A DNA stretch of 64,000 bases from Phlebotomus papatasi (GCF_024763615.1 NC_077223.1:18042001-18106000), one strand, 5' to 3'. Positions 42,186 through 57,100 are shown, counted from the stretch's first letter. Notes: generated from the sequence alone by a model not told the origin. Translations and numbers: made by a program.

Positions 42186-45100
42186 CTGGAAAGAAGTCAA
42201 GAGAGTGACGCACTTGCTGCAGCAGCTTTTTTTCATTTTTTTTTTCTTTTTTCGTTTAGTGTCTGCTTTTGTTTTGGCTCTACAGAGGAAATCCTCTGGA
42301 TCATCTGGAAACATTACCTCCATACGGGGCCGGATACATGGGATATCCCAGTCCAACGTGTGTATGATGGTGCGTATGAACGTGCCTCTGCGGCGGCGGA
42401 CTCCTCCCGCTGCCACTCTTCTCATCACCCTTCTGCCCACCACCACCAGCACCACCACTACCCGTCGGCCCTCCAGGTGCCCCCCCACTAACTCCAGCAC
42501 CTCCAGCACCACCACCACCACCACCAGCTCCCGATGCCACCGATGTGGCCGTCTGCTGCTGCTGCACTAAACTCGAATTTGGACTAGAGACACAAATCTT
42601 GGCATTACTTCCGCCACTCCCAGCCGGACCACCGGCACCACCACTCCCAGAACCCACCACTCCCTGACCCCCAGGACCACCTCCTCCCCCTCCCGGTCCA
42701 CCAGCCTGACTCTGACTCTGAGCCGGCGGTGCACTTGTGGGACTCTTGAGTGCCCTCTCACTCAACTCGTGAATCTTGTGGGAATTGTAGTACTGCGTAG
42801 CCTGATGCTGCAGCATATCCAGTGCCTTGGGATTGGACGTCCGTGAGAGATCTTCGGGTGAGTGATAGCGTGCCGCAGCCGCCATCTGAATGTGATGGTA
42901 GGTGGAGGGATGATTGTATGGAGCTGCCGGCACCAGCATGTTCCTGTACATCGGATGGGCCGTGTCGAAGGGGAATGGTGACGGATTGATGTATGGCAAG
43001 TAGTACTGGGAGGTGGGTGGAGGTGGTGGACCCTGAGTCTCCATTGTGGGCTTCTGACCCTCCTGCTTGATCACCTTGCCACCATCCTCAGATTTCACCT
43101 CTCCCAGCTGCATCTTTGACCTATCTCCAGCCGATACTGAGGCAGAAGATGATGATCCTGATGCTGATTGGGGACCTCCCTTGGGTACATTTGGACCCGG
43201 TTGCTGGCCATTCTGACTGCCACCATGGCCACTCGATGGGGGAGCTTGGGGTAATTGGCCTGGCTGTTGGGGTGGCTGGGATTGCTGGTTGGCAGACATT
43301 GGACCTCCAGCAGTTCCGCCAGCAGACATTGGGTGTCCATAGGGCTCCTCCTTGATCCCTCCAGGAACAGCAGACGGATTCAAGCGCCTACTGTCAGGGT
43401 ATACGTAGAACCTACGAAAAATAAATATGTTCGAATATGTCAATGACCTTGAATCATTCCTTTTATCTGCGGTGACATGATAACTTTGCAATACTATCGA
43501 ATCGATAGTATCGATAAATCTATATCTATTAACTCTTTTCGGACTACAACATATCCAGCGAACGAATTTCAGTAAAACTCACTTTATTGTAAGTCTTAGT
43601 GGTCAAATATGATACTTTTGTAGAGAAAGAATTTTCTCCACCTCTGGGAAATTGGAAAACTCATGGGTACTCTCGTCCCCAAAACAACGAAAAGGATACA
43701 AACTTCAATTTTCCAAAAGCCAATAATATAAATTTTGTGAATTATTTTTCCGTGTCAAATGACTGCACTCCAGAAGTCCGCCCCATTGAGAAATACTGGG
43801 AATTTTGAAAGGAGACTTGAAGAAGAAGGCTAATCCAGCCAAAGATTTGCAGGACTTCGTACGAAAGTGGAAGAAAGTCATCAGAGATCGTGGGGACGAC
43901 CTTGTCCAGAGCCTTATGAGGGGGAGTAAAGAAGATGGTGCGAAGATTTCGCAGAGAAACCGCTTGAATAAAAAAATATAAAGTGGATTTGAATCACAAT
44001 GAAATACTCTTTCAAAAAAATATAAAAAGTATTTTTATATGTATACTATAGATTTTTAATGAGTCATTTGTCTTCTTGGAATTTAAAATTCGGGACACGC
44101 TTTACTCTGAGCAACTCAAACCCAAAACATCGTAGTTTTCCATTGGTCAAGTAACAAAATCGACGGAACGGCTAAATCGCTTAAGGAAGAGACTATGCTC
44201 AACGTTTGGTAGGACCGACAAGAAATCATGCATAAAGAGCTGCTGAAATCAAGTGAAACTGTTAATGGACATCGCTAAGAACAACAACTGATCAATTTGG
44301 ACCATACATTACTGAAAACATGGGCGGAATGGAGCAAGAGACATAAACGACTGACATTGCAACACGGGAGCGTTCCATGCTATTGCACTTTTATGCTCCA
44401 GGACAATATCAGAACGCTGAATTGGGATGTAATACCGCCCCCGTATTTTTCAATCCTGGTCCCTTCCGATTATTTCTTGTTCCGATCGATGATAAATGGC
44501 ATACCTCAGCTGCACTTACCCAAATTCGAAAAAGTGAAAAATGGGTAAATGTATAGTTTTGGGTTAAAAAGGACTTCTGTTATCGTCACGGTATTCATAT
44601 AATACTGAAAAGATAGTGAAATGAGTAGCTAGTAAAAGCTAATACTTTGAATTTGAATGAACTAGTTTTACCTGAAATTTTTCATGTTTCATTGGTCAAA
44701 AAAGGCTAAAAACTTAGTGGAGGACCTAGTATTATTCGTGTCGACGCTTAAAATTAAACATGTCTTGCCCAAAAATTGGCCACGTCAATGGCAAGCGGAG
44801 TTGTGGACATCAAATCCCCTGTTCCGCATGAGGCAGGAGAAAACGGACAAACATAGAAGTGGGGGGTGGTTTGGATTACTCCACAGTCGCAAAGGATGTC
44901 ACATTCGAAAAACCACATCACCGTCTGTTATCCCTCGAATGCGCACTGCCGCTTTTCAAACCATTGAGAAACTTCCACGTCACCCAGTTTTGGTCACCAC
45001 CAGGAGGAAGGACTTCCCTTAATTCGACAAAATCTGGTGGAAAGACTTCCTTCCACAGATTGAGTCGAGCCTCCTCTGGAGTTTTGTCAAGTGGTTTGAT

Positions 45101-48100
45101 AGAGTGGCAAAACCTCTTGCGAGACATCAGCCTTGCACTTGGTTTTTTGTGACTATGGAGAATATGCATTGGTTCAGAGAGAACCTTAGACATCTCTCTA
45201 CTGGAGATGATTTGTCTCCTCACCCGTGGTGGAGTAATTCCTAATAAGGGATAGAGTTTGTCCACTGGCGTTCCTTTTAGGCTAGACAACCTTTTACAGT
45301 AGACTCTCTCTAATTCGGCTCCATTACATTGCATTGCTTTGTCTCAGTTGTAATGCCATTTTGCATTATTTTGGGGCTTTCATCAAATTTTTAATTAATA
45401 TGAGCATGCAAACTTAATATGAGTATGCAGATGAACAAAAAATCGTTGCATTTCAAAGAATTTAATGCGCGAATTTCTCTCTAATTCGGATGGCATTTCG
45501 GTCCCAAATGCCCGAATTTGAGAGAGTATACTGTACTATACGGGCGGTATCGTTCAGAGCGACGTCAACAGGGTTAACGTGCGTGGATCTCTCTTATAAT
45601 TCAACTTCTTACTCTGCTTTCTGCTACCGAAAATGATAGCGCTAGAGCAGACGTACGCATCAGTTTTGGCTGAACTTCCCACTGACCATTGACAAATTTT
45701 CGCAGTAAGTTATTTCGTGTTTTGATATTGTTCTTAACATTACTGCAATTGGTCTTCTATGTGAGAGTTTGATCGAGAGTAACTCCAAGGTACTTAGGCG
45801 TGAAATTGTGTTTCAGAAAGTTCCCCTCCCATTTTACATTCAAGCGAGTTTTGGCCCACTTGTGACGAGATGAAAACAATTTCCCTCTGTTTTAGAGGGA
45901 TTTAGATTTGGACTTGGATTCTCCTCATAGAATTTGAAAAACTCTACAAGGCAGATCTCATGCTGGGACTCCACGTCTTGAAACGTGTTTTCCTAGAGCC
46001 AAATCATCTGCGTACGGGAAGCCCTTGGATGAAGACGGCCGTGACTAATCATATGTATAGGTATTAAACAAAGTAGGAGGCAGTAGGGGGATTCTATAGT
46101 AATATGACAATGTCATATGACAAATTTAATTTTTGTATGTGGTAAATTCAGAAGAAGTAATCGTAAGCCCGACTTAGAGCAATTGCTAAAAACTTCATAT
46201 AGTTCCATGCAATGATCATGTGATGCTCATTGGGATTTATGTTGTTCTGATCCTGAATTTTACTACGAAAATTTGTCATATGACATTGTCATATTATTAC
46301 AGAATTCTCCTTTAGAACACTACCTTTCAGTAGGTCGTTTTTTTGCAGTCTCCATCTGCTTTTCTGACCACGGAAGTCAACAAAGAATCTACTGTTCTCT
46401 AAGAGAAAACTAATAATATGTGCGAAGCTGTAGTCGTTTGTCAGATTGTAGATCTTTGAGAGAAGGATTCTATGGTTTACTGTGTCAAAGGCTGCCGAGA
46501 GATCGACGAAAGCAATACCTGTGATTTTGCCTACCTCGAAACCATCCTTAATAAATTGAGTGAGGTTCAAAACTTGACCAGAGCTAGATTTTCCAAAGCA
46601 GTGTCCACATTGAGCAAATTCTTATTGAATGAAAGTAGGAACACATCTCCATATTCACCGTACGAACAAATGTTTGTAAAAGAATAACCTGAGAAAGAGT
46701 TTTCCACCGTTTTACTCTGGAGGTTGGTTACCAACGCTAAGACGGCGGTGGCCGCTATCACACAAACATTGAAGTCTTTATACAACTATATCTCTGTCTA
46801 AATTTTTGCTTTCAAGAACTCTGGCTCAAAAGCAGTACTTGAAATAAACGAAATAAAAAATATAAGAATGTCACTAACCTCTTGAGATCCTCATCTCTAG
46901 CTGACAGCTGATGAACAGAGGTGGGGACTCCATGAGGCCTTTGGCTTTGGTAAGCGGCTGCTGCGACAGCGGCCGCAGAAGGGAAGTGATTGGGAATATG
47001 TGGGGAAGACTCTTTCGAATAGCACGAAAGATGTGGATCAGTCAGCTCCTTGCCTCCAGCATGTGGTTCCACTTTGATGGATCCCTTTGACGGTGTCGTC
47101 TGCAAAATATTAAACTTTGACTAAATTCATCCTAAAAAAGGTAAACTAAAAAAAATTATGATTACCTTAATAGAATCATTTGGGCTTGATGCCTTGTAGT
47201 GGCCATCATCCTTCGATGGAGGTGTAGTGGATCTATTGCTATTGTCCTTATTCTCATCTGACGATGATATCAGACCAACAGCTCCATAACTGGATTCAAT
47301 GTCGTAGGAATATCCAGACGACATAAAACTGAATTGTAGAGAAATTATTAAATAAAACAAAATATCGCAAACGCGTTTTTTTTTCTTCTTTCTGAAACCC
47401 AAAACGTCGTCGTAAAAACATGGGATTAAGGTGGAAAAAAAATCAAAAGAACTCACTTGTAGGGATAAAAGTGAGAGAGCACTTTTGCTTGTTGTGCATT
47501 GCTTGGGAAATCCTTGAGAGACATCTGCGGCGGCGGTGGACCAGAATTCCCACCTCCAGCTGCCGGATCCACAGACTGAGATTTGTTCATGAGATCCACT
47601 GGCGGTGGTTGTGGCTCCTTCGAAGCCTTTGACCCATAATCCGTTGGCCCAGCAACTCTGGGTGCTCCAGCACCAGCAACTGGTGCCTTTCCGGCCTGTG
47701 CACGCAAATGCTCCGGTGACATCATAAATGATGACTGACTGTAGAAGGGATACATCCCAAAATTGCCAATGTTGATTGAGTTGGACGAAACTTCAGCGAC
47801 TGGCTGACGCTCATCAATCCCCTTCACCAGGCGAAGTTTCTCTGTAGCACGAAAAACAATCATTTTTATTGAAAACCGCGAGAAATGTACAGAACACTAC
47901 AACTTCGCGGAATTAGAAATAGGGGAGCTGCAGTTGAAAACAAAATTTAAAATCATGATCACAGGAAGTCAAGCACTACCCCATAGAAAACTTCCGCGGA
48001 AATTCCATTGGAAATTTTTCGTCAAATTCCGCTTATTCCATGGAATTTGGACAAGGAGAGGCCATGGAAAATGGCCATTCCATGGAATATTTAAGCAACA

Positions 48101-51100
48101 TTCCATGGAAATCTATCGCCACTTTCTAGTGGAAGTCCATGGAAAGTTTATATGGAAAATTACACGTGAAATGCCCCCGGATTCCACTGGAATTTTCCAT
48201 GAAATATTCCAGAAGTTTTCCTATGGATTTTCCAAGGATTTTACCGCAACACGCCCCCACGGTATATTCTAGTACACTCAGAGGAAATCTGTAGATTTTC
48301 TGCAGAATTTCTGTCAGAAAATCTGCAGATTCTCGGCAGAATTTCTGCATTGGAAATCTGTATAGTCTCTCCATTGTCTCAACAAAAATATTGTTGATTT
48401 ATCAAGAAACTATAGAAGTTACAAAGAAAATGGTATGCTCTGCTTAACAAGCATTACCGATCAAACATTTTAGATAACTTAAAAGTTTCGAGAAAAAATA
48501 CTAATTTCTTAAAAATCGCCAATCGAATGATACAAAAATACGAAATTTAGATCGACACTGTGTTTAAAGATATCACTTCACTATACTCTACTTATAACAC
48601 GGCGTCGCAGAATTCTTTATTTTATATAAACACTGTGATATCACCAAAAATAACTCTATTGAATTTTGCAAACTTCAGTGAAAAATATTCCATCTTTTCA
48701 GACACAGCTGTCTGGAAAGTCTGGAATGTAGAAAAAAATCTACAGAAAATCGGCAAAATATCTACAGAAATTCGTCAGAGTATGCACCAGGATTCGTCAG
48801 AAAATCTGCAAAAATTTCTGACGAATTTTGTCCCAAGCCTAAATAAAATTCGTAGGAATATCTACAGATTTCTCGGCAGATTTTCGGCAGAGGTGCAGAT
48901 ATTTTCTGCAGAAAACTTAAGGATATCTGACGAAATTATTTGACGGGAATATCACTGCTAGAAAATTTTTAGTGAAGAACTCACACTGAGAGAAATCCTA
49001 AAAAGTTAAAATAACATTCCGGAAATGTTTATTTTACCCTGCAAAATTGATCCGAAATCGGTGTAAATAATATGCTTTTTAGTTGTATTGGGGGTTAAGG
49101 TTAACCTTTTTCATGTTAATTTTACCCTTAAATAGGTGTAAAATTAACATTAAAAAATGTTGATATATTTTTACAACAAAAAAGTGTTAAATTTATGAGG
49201 AAAAAAAAATAATCGCACCCCCGTTTTTTTCTCAGTGTTCGATTGAAATTCTTCACAAAATTAATCACAAAAACGAATGCTGAAGTCTTTTTTAAGTGTC
49301 CGACATTTCACATTTTACCCTATGTCCAGTCAGATGTGTTCAATTAATTATTTTTAAATAGAATTCCGAGAAAATCTAAAATAAATTTTCACATTGGCAC
49401 TTACCAGTATTCTCCGACTCAATCACTGGAGTGGAATCATCAGAGATATCACTATACGCAGGACTCTTGACATCATCTGGTCGATTGACTGATGATGCAT
49501 TCTCATTGGCATTCTCTGCAATTATGGGCGACTTGCGATTCTTCTTTTGCTTCGAATAATCACCAGCCTTTCCCAAATACGCTGAGTCTGTCTCTTCACC
49601 CGTTCCAGATGTCATTGCTTGCCCCTGAGCATCGCCTCCCTTTGGAGGACAAAGTAGCACCCGAGATTTCTCAGGAATTTGCCCTTCCTTTTCCTCATCG
49701 AATATTTTCCCCTGAGGAAAGTGCATTGGAACATCTGAGTCTGCTTTCGGTGCTTCTGGCTGCCCACTAACAGCTGCTGCTCCTGGTTTCAGGGGTAATG
49801 CCCCATGAGGCTGTGATTGCAGCAAGAGAGGATTCATCAATTCAGATTCTGTCCTCTTTGCTGTCGTTGTAGCAGCTGGAGTGGCTTTATCTGCTGATTC
49901 TTCCTCCTCATTGGTAAACACCATAGGTTCAGTCGATCCATTGAGTGCCTTCTTGCCATCTGGAACTGTCTGGCCAGGAGTAGTTCCTCCAGCTTCAGCT
50001 GCCTGAGGTGATTCTGGCGATGGTGGAGACTCCTCATCCATCGACACAAAACCTCCATGAGCATGACTCTGATGATATTTCAGACCAATGGGATTCTTAT
50101 ATTTCTTATTGCAATCCTGCTCCGGACACTCCAGCAACACCGGAGACACCGGGCATCGGGTTATTGTACATTTCTTCGTAGAGATCTGCACATTGAGTCC
50201 CGTTAATGGATTTATGATATTCTGTGTGGAATCGGCATTTGGCGTTCCTGGAGTCCCAGTTCCACCGGAAGATGCTCCAGTACTGGCCGGTTCTGCCTCA
50301 TCGCGGGATTTGCGTTTGTCATGACGCGACACCGGTGACATTGGTTGACTCCCACTGTTGCTGGATGATCCACCAGAACCACAAGATGTGGAAGTGGTCG
50401 TTGTTGAGATTGAAGCTGATGTGGTGGAGACTGTGGATACGGGGGAAGAATTTGTGGCTGTTGTTGTAGAGAGACGTTGACCACCACGACCTTTTGCACC
50501 ACAGTTGCGCAATTTGCTGTGCACCTGACAAATACACCACGCTCCAATTCATTAATTGGTCACCCAGCAAATGATTTATGGACACTGGCCCCCTTAGAGA
50601 AACATTTAAGCTTCAATTGTTACAGGAGAGGTTCCTAATCACAATATTAATTAATTTTCCCAAGAACTTGAATTGCAAAACATCAATGTTAATTGGTGTT
50701 TTGTTTCTCGCTTATTAAATAATAATGATTTAAATTGAAGTTGGTGTAAACTTGTCAAATAACATTTTTCCCTCATTTTCAGAATTGCAATAGTAAAGAG
50801 AAAATTTACAAGAAATAACAATCACTAAGCTGATGAATTAATTATCAACTTTAAAGTTTTACTTGCTTTATATCTTGATTGATTTCAGTGGAATTATTTT
50901 AAATACCTTTACTACCCTTAAGTTTTTGAAAAACTGCAACTGAGCTTAATAGATAAAGAATGAAAAGTTCGCATTGTGGCATTCATAAAAAGGATGAAAT
51001 ACACATTTTAGATGATTATTTATTAGGGGAATTGTTCATATCATTATAACTTCTACGAAAGGGAAGCAATGCAAAAAGCCTTAGAAGAGTTCTGGAAAGG

Positions 51101-54100
51101 CAAGAACATACGCGACTCTTGATGTTAACTCTTTTCGATCAATTATATGGAAAGTTTTCGGACTACATAGGACTTCCTATAGTTCCTTTTCATAAAGAGG
51201 ACGAGGACTTGGTAAATTGAATTCTTGTAATGACCTTCAATGGACGTCCCATTACTATAAATATCAGCTGTTCGAAATTACAAGCAAAGTGTCCGAAATT
51301 ACAAGCAAAGTGTCCAAAATTTCAAACAAGGTGTCCAAAATTACAGTAAAACAGAAGATAAACTACTTTTGAAGGTTCCAAACAATAGGGGAATGTAGGC
51401 AGGCTTCGCACGTGTGAGCTTTCGAACGATGCGAATTTTCTCTTTATTTACAAAGTTAAGTATTTATGAACCTTATCTTCATTGTAAAAATAGGCAGCCA
51501 AGCCCTTCTTTCCGAGGTGCTAGGATCACAAATAGAAAATTGGCCCAAAGTGGGTAATTTTGATGGCGCACATTTCATTTGATTTCTCATAGTTAAACTC
51601 AGTTAAACTCATTTCTAAAAAGAAATCACTTACACAGTGGATGAAGAGTATACTTGAAATGATATTTACGTAATAATTTTTTGCATCGGAAGGAAATTAT
51701 TTTCAGTGACGGAAAATTCGCAAGTACTACACTGTGTGTGGTTTCAAACACTGAATGTGTGAGCCTTCGCACATCCATCAGACAACTTCAGCTTGAAAAT
51801 CATAACCTCACTAAATCCTCATAAGCCACAGTGAGACATTCGTGGTCATTTACTCTTCGACAGGCGTATAGTCTCCTTCGCATCTCCATGAGACGACGGT
51901 TATTGACAGTGTGAACCGTGTGAACATGTTCATAGTCGATTTTTTCGATATTCATTTGGAAGAAAAAACAGTGCTCCAGAAAATGTGAAAAAAGGTGTTT
52001 TAAATATCTTCTTTTAGTGCAGTGATAGTTTCCGCGGGTTCACGGGGGTACAGTATAACAATCGGAAAATAATTTTTAATTGTAGATAAAATTTATTTCG
52101 AGAAAAAAAACAATGACGAACCGAAACCTCCATCGTGTGAACGCTGCCCCCGGGGCAAAAATCGCACAAATCGTCATATTTTTTCATTTTCCTGTCCAGA
52201 AAAACCAACAATTCTATGATAGTGAACTAGGCATGCATAGAAACCTAAAAGATCAGAGAACTTTTTGGTGTAGTGCAATTCACTGCCCATTTTACAGTTT
52301 AGTCAGAAAAAAGTCCTGAATATGAAGCACGAAAAAATGTGCGAAGGCTGCCTATATTCCCCTACTACCGAAAAGGAAGTAACAAAAAACTTCAATTTCT
52401 ATTGATAATATTGTTCTTCAAACTTTGGACATTATTGGTGCTTGTACCCTGTCTTAAATTTCCTCAGATGTAATGGGATTGTTATAATCATTAAATTGTA
52501 AGTGCATTGAGAACAAGTTAGATTTCTTAAGAGAATAAAATTAGTTTTCCAATTATGGATAGAAATAAATACATTTTGCAATGAATTCCTACTGGAGACA
52601 TAAGAAAAGCTCGTGAATCGTACAACCCACAAAAAAGTTCGTAAATGTTTGTATACTTTTCCTATAAACATTGTTCGTTACATGATCACTTCACGATAAT
52701 TTCCTCGTGAATTGTCTACAAATAGGTATATTTTTCGTAATAATTTAGTTTGTTCTCTGAAAAATAAGTTTTGTCACTTTAAAAAACAAAGTTTGTCAAA
52801 TTGATGTTGGTCTACACAGAAAAAAGTTTTGTCAAATCATCGGCCAAATGTTTGTTAACGGGTTGAAAGTTTGTCAAAAGGATTTTTTCTTATATAAAAT
52901 ATGACAAAAAGTTTTGTCAAATTGGACAACATCTTTTAGACAAAATTTTAGATTTTAGATTGCCGTTTTACAAACCATTTTTTTAGAGTACATTTCCGTT
53001 TGAGTGGCAAAATTTTACGAACAAATAGAAATTAATACACTTTATTCTGCTTAAATTATTCTTTTACAAACATTTAGGAACAAATGTTCGTAAAACAACA
53101 AAAATGTTAGTTAGAAAATAATGTTACGAACAATATTTGTGAAAAAGTACAAACCTTTACGAACTTCTTCTTGGATTAAATCACGAGCATTTTGTAGTTG
53201 GAATTCACAAACTATTACATTTTTCGCGTGCATTGTCGTTTTTATGACCGGATCAAGAATTTTCGAGATCCGATTTACGCATCTTTTTCGAGATGCTTTA
53301 ATCGGTCATACATCGGCATATATCGAAGAAAAGGAAAATTTTTTTAACTCTTGGCAATTAAGCATGATTCTTAATCAAAGTCCGTGGCGTTATAAGAATA
53401 ACGGCACACTTCTATATCTTTTAAAGACCTTTACATCTTGCTCTTACGAAAAAAAATCGTTTAGGGCAAGATGAGGCATTTTTAAACATATATAACTTTC
53501 TATAATATAATATCTTAAAATAAATAAATTAATAAGAAAATGATTTAGTTTCAATATAGTTCATAAATGTTAAACAAATAAGCCTTGAAAAAAATCCATC
53601 TGCCTGAAGCTGCCTCTTTTCCCCTATCTAAAATGATAGGTATCTAAGATTTCTATTGAGACAAAATTTTCAATCAAAGAAATGAATATTTCTATTTAAT
53701 CGCCTGAAGCAATATAGGTCATCCTTAGTTTCCTATTGAGAGCAAATTCACTTACATTTTAGCCTCCAACCTATTTGCAATTTTGCATAATGGTTCATCG
53801 ATTAAATATCAAGAAAATTAGTGAACATCCTTCCGTTCACAAGTGATTCAGTATTGATAATACAATTAAGAATAGTATATTCATCTGCCACAATTCAAAT
53901 GCAGTTGTATATATCTCTGGGCTAACTCCCAGAGTAAATTCAATGTGTCAGAAGAAAAACCAGAAGCAGAATTCTACATCATTATTTACCGCAAATGCGG
54001 AAAATTAATATTAGCTAGAGATTTAATTATGGCATTCAGCAAATTTATTTTACTTCGCCAAAACCAACTCAAAGTCAATGCAATTAGCAAAATATCTGGT

Positions 54101-57100
54101 TATTGCATGATAAATCGAGTTCTTTAATCTAAAAGCATATTATTTATCTATCTCTTCAGTTGTTTACACACTTCAAATAAACTTTTCCCACCATGCCTTT
54201 ATAAGATGATTTAAAAGTTTACAGAACACATTTACTCTCTTTCTCATCGATTCTCAATCATTTTCTGCGAAAATCTCAAGAGTTTTTTTTTTTAGTTATT
54301 ATTGATATATTGACACACTCAAGAATTAATTTTATCGCTCTATTAAATTTTAACACCTCTCCCCATGGTCAAAATACTAATATTATGAAATTGTATTATA
54401 GAAGAAAAAAGATGAAAATTTGATGATACAACTTACTGAGCTGCGAGTCTCTGTGAAATTGCTAAGATCATTGTGCGAAGTATTGGCTGCACTTCGACCA
54501 CGTTTTGCCCTGGCTTTGGGTGTTCGCATGTCCAGATCCTCAATCGGTGAGTCACAGAATCTGCAAGAGACATTGAAAAAAAATCCCAGGTAAACTATGT
54601 ATACGACGACGCCAAGGATGTCAGCCTCATTCTAGAAATTTCAATGAACTTAATCTATTGTGTAAACCACAATGGCAAATTTTCACTATAGACTTCTCAC
54701 ATTGACGAAGCTCCTTTCTTTTAATTAATTAAATGTTTATTTCCCACAGGTTATATTTTATAAAAAAGAAACAGTAAAAATCGATAAGGTACTTTAATAG
54801 AGATGAATTTAAAATATTTGTGCAATATCATACAGTACGACTCCAATACTGTCCGAAAATAAATATATATCCGTATATGTATATCCGAAAATAAAAGAAA
54901 TCGTTAGAGTCGTTTGCGAGATAATCCAAAAAGCATTGTTTTTAAGGGAAACGTAAAGGCATGAGAGGAAAAAATAAACTAAATACTTCTATATATGGAC
55001 TTACGGGGGGTCACCACAGTCTAGAAGACAATATCTCTTACCGTTTGGCCTATAATCCGGTAACAAGTTTACAGACAAATAATAAAGAAATGTCTAAAAA
55101 AAAAGATAAATTATATATGGGTACTTTACAGGTTCATTATTTATGTATCCGGATTAGAAATTTCAAAACCTTTTCAAAAAACCTAAATTTGACCAAATCC
55201 ACCAAATCAGTTGGGAAATATATTTCCCGTTTCGGAAAAAAATCGTTTCGGAAATGGTGAACTAAGTAAACTAAGTTAATCTTAATCCAAATTATAATTC
55301 CTCTAGAGTGATTGAACTTTGATTTTCAAAAATTCAAAATGGACAATTTTTCGGTGATGCTAGATGAGCATAAATTCGTGGGACTTTTTCACGAATATCA
55401 TTAAAGGGTATCCCTTAGTTTACCTTCACCATTGTATTTCGCTTGAAATTCTTTATGTTTTATTGATCAAAACAGGCTGAAAACTTAGGTGAGAACCTCT
55501 GTTGGAATTAAGGTTGAGAGTCCCACGAACTTATGCAATTATCCAAAACATTATCAAAATAGTAAGAAACTGTTCGTTCCATTTTTGTAAAAAAAAACAG
55601 TTTTGAGGGGCGAAGAGAGGAGTGAAAGGAAAGAGAAAAAATACTGGAGATATAAATATTTTTATGAGGGGTCATCGAAAACCTCAAGTTGATATCTCGT
55701 ATATTTTGAGCAGCAGATCGGTAAAAATTTCGAAAAAAAGCAGATAGTACTAATCACACTTTGCATTAGATTCTTTTGTGCCTCTCTTGCTTCTGAGACA
55801 ACTTCTAACCAGTGAACTAATAACTAAAACATAATAATTTAGAAAACTGCAAAAAAAATATAGAAAACACATACGTTGACACCATTTGGAGTCGTACTGT
55901 AATTGTTTATAATCAAACACGATTTTAAAGAAATTTCAAAGAAGCCCTTGAGCAGTTTTCCTTTTCACTATTCCCTATTGGTTCTCTTTAAAGATTTTAT
56001 GTTGAAATTCACCTCAATTCTGCGTTTAATCTTTGCATCTCTCTTTAAAGGCTGATTCGTAGCCTTCGCTAGAAATTTTTAATTTTAAAGTGCATTTTTT
56101 TTAAGAATTTAAGCATAAGTATAAGGTTTTCTTGATTTTAAAGCTGATAAGGAGAACCTTGTAAATTTTTAAATAACGAAAAATGTTTTAAACAAAATTG
56201 GAATACATGAAGCGTAATTTAAATCATAATCGGAACTGAGGATATTATTTCAATGACTTAACGAAATTTCAATTCTAGAAAAGACATCATCAAATCTGCA
56301 TCAACTTTCAATAATCATTACAACAAATTTTTAAAAATAATTTTGAAAAGAAAAAAAAGTAGAGTGCAGAAGGAGATGATATCAAACACGCGTCTTCACT
56401 GAGAAAAAAAGAGGGTGCGATTAACATTTTTCCTCATAAATTTAACACTTTTTAGGTGTAAAAATATATCAAGATTTTTAATGTTAATTTTACACCTTAT
56501 TAAGGGTAAAATTAACATGAAAAAGAGTACATTTTACCCATAATACACCTAAAAAGGGTAATATTTACACCGATTTCGGATCAATACTGCAGGGTAAAAT
56601 AAACATTTCCGGAATGTTATTTTAACTTTTTCGGATTTTTCTCAGTGTTAGCACTCTGAATGGAGTTTAGTAGTGGTTCTTTTACTATAATACTTTTTAT
56701 AATAAATTAACATTTTTTTTTAAATATAAAATAGCTGTATCCTGGTCTGACTTCAATCAAAGTGATTTTACCAATATTCGATTTTCTTTCATTTCCTCAT
56801 TGTAACGTGACAGAATGGATGAAATTTGATTATTTCATCCTCAATGGTGCATTAAAAATTGAGTTTAAAGGTGGATAATGCAATTGAAATGGAGACTAGA
56901 ATAATATTAACGTACCTCGGTGGTGCCCAATCATGTTGAGTGCAATCCAAAAGTGTCCCCACATACGTCTTGCCACGCCATGTGACATTAACCACAAGTA
57001 CACCACCCTCAGTTTCATGCCACACAATGCCCTCCAGTGTCACTGATGTCCCTGGTTCACACGGTCCCAGGCAGTCGGGTTCGGTGATTGTGCCCACGGA

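Larger units (their letters stand above)
44755..46590 (-). pseudogene. Jockey-like non-LTR retrotransposon ORF2 (RT) pseudogene
   Basis: Minus-strand remnants in order: TGIAFVDLSAAFDTVNHRIL (RT motif with first Asp) at ~46520-46460, GSVL block near 46310, FPYADDLALG (RT YADD box) near 46020, KYLGVTLDQTLT near 45780, and a C-terminal part GTPVDKLYPLLGITPPRVRR to about 44918, then CDCGVIQTTPHFYVCP-like and PLAIDVANFWARHV to about 44755. Interrupted by MITEs at 46098-46301 and 45297-45533 and by stops and frameshifts. Confidence 0.88.

Noticed and set aside
42177..42570. Reading frames on both strands in the Gly/His-rich end of sbb
   Set aside because: Shadows of the sbb exon; low-complexity sequence stays open in several frames.
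43500..43525. TATCGATA-type (DRE) promoter element
   Set aside because: Located within an sbb intron next to transposon sequence with no evidence of a transcription start.
53121..53474. 117-residue frame
   Set aside because: Starts within family D repeat sequence and has no recognisable domain.
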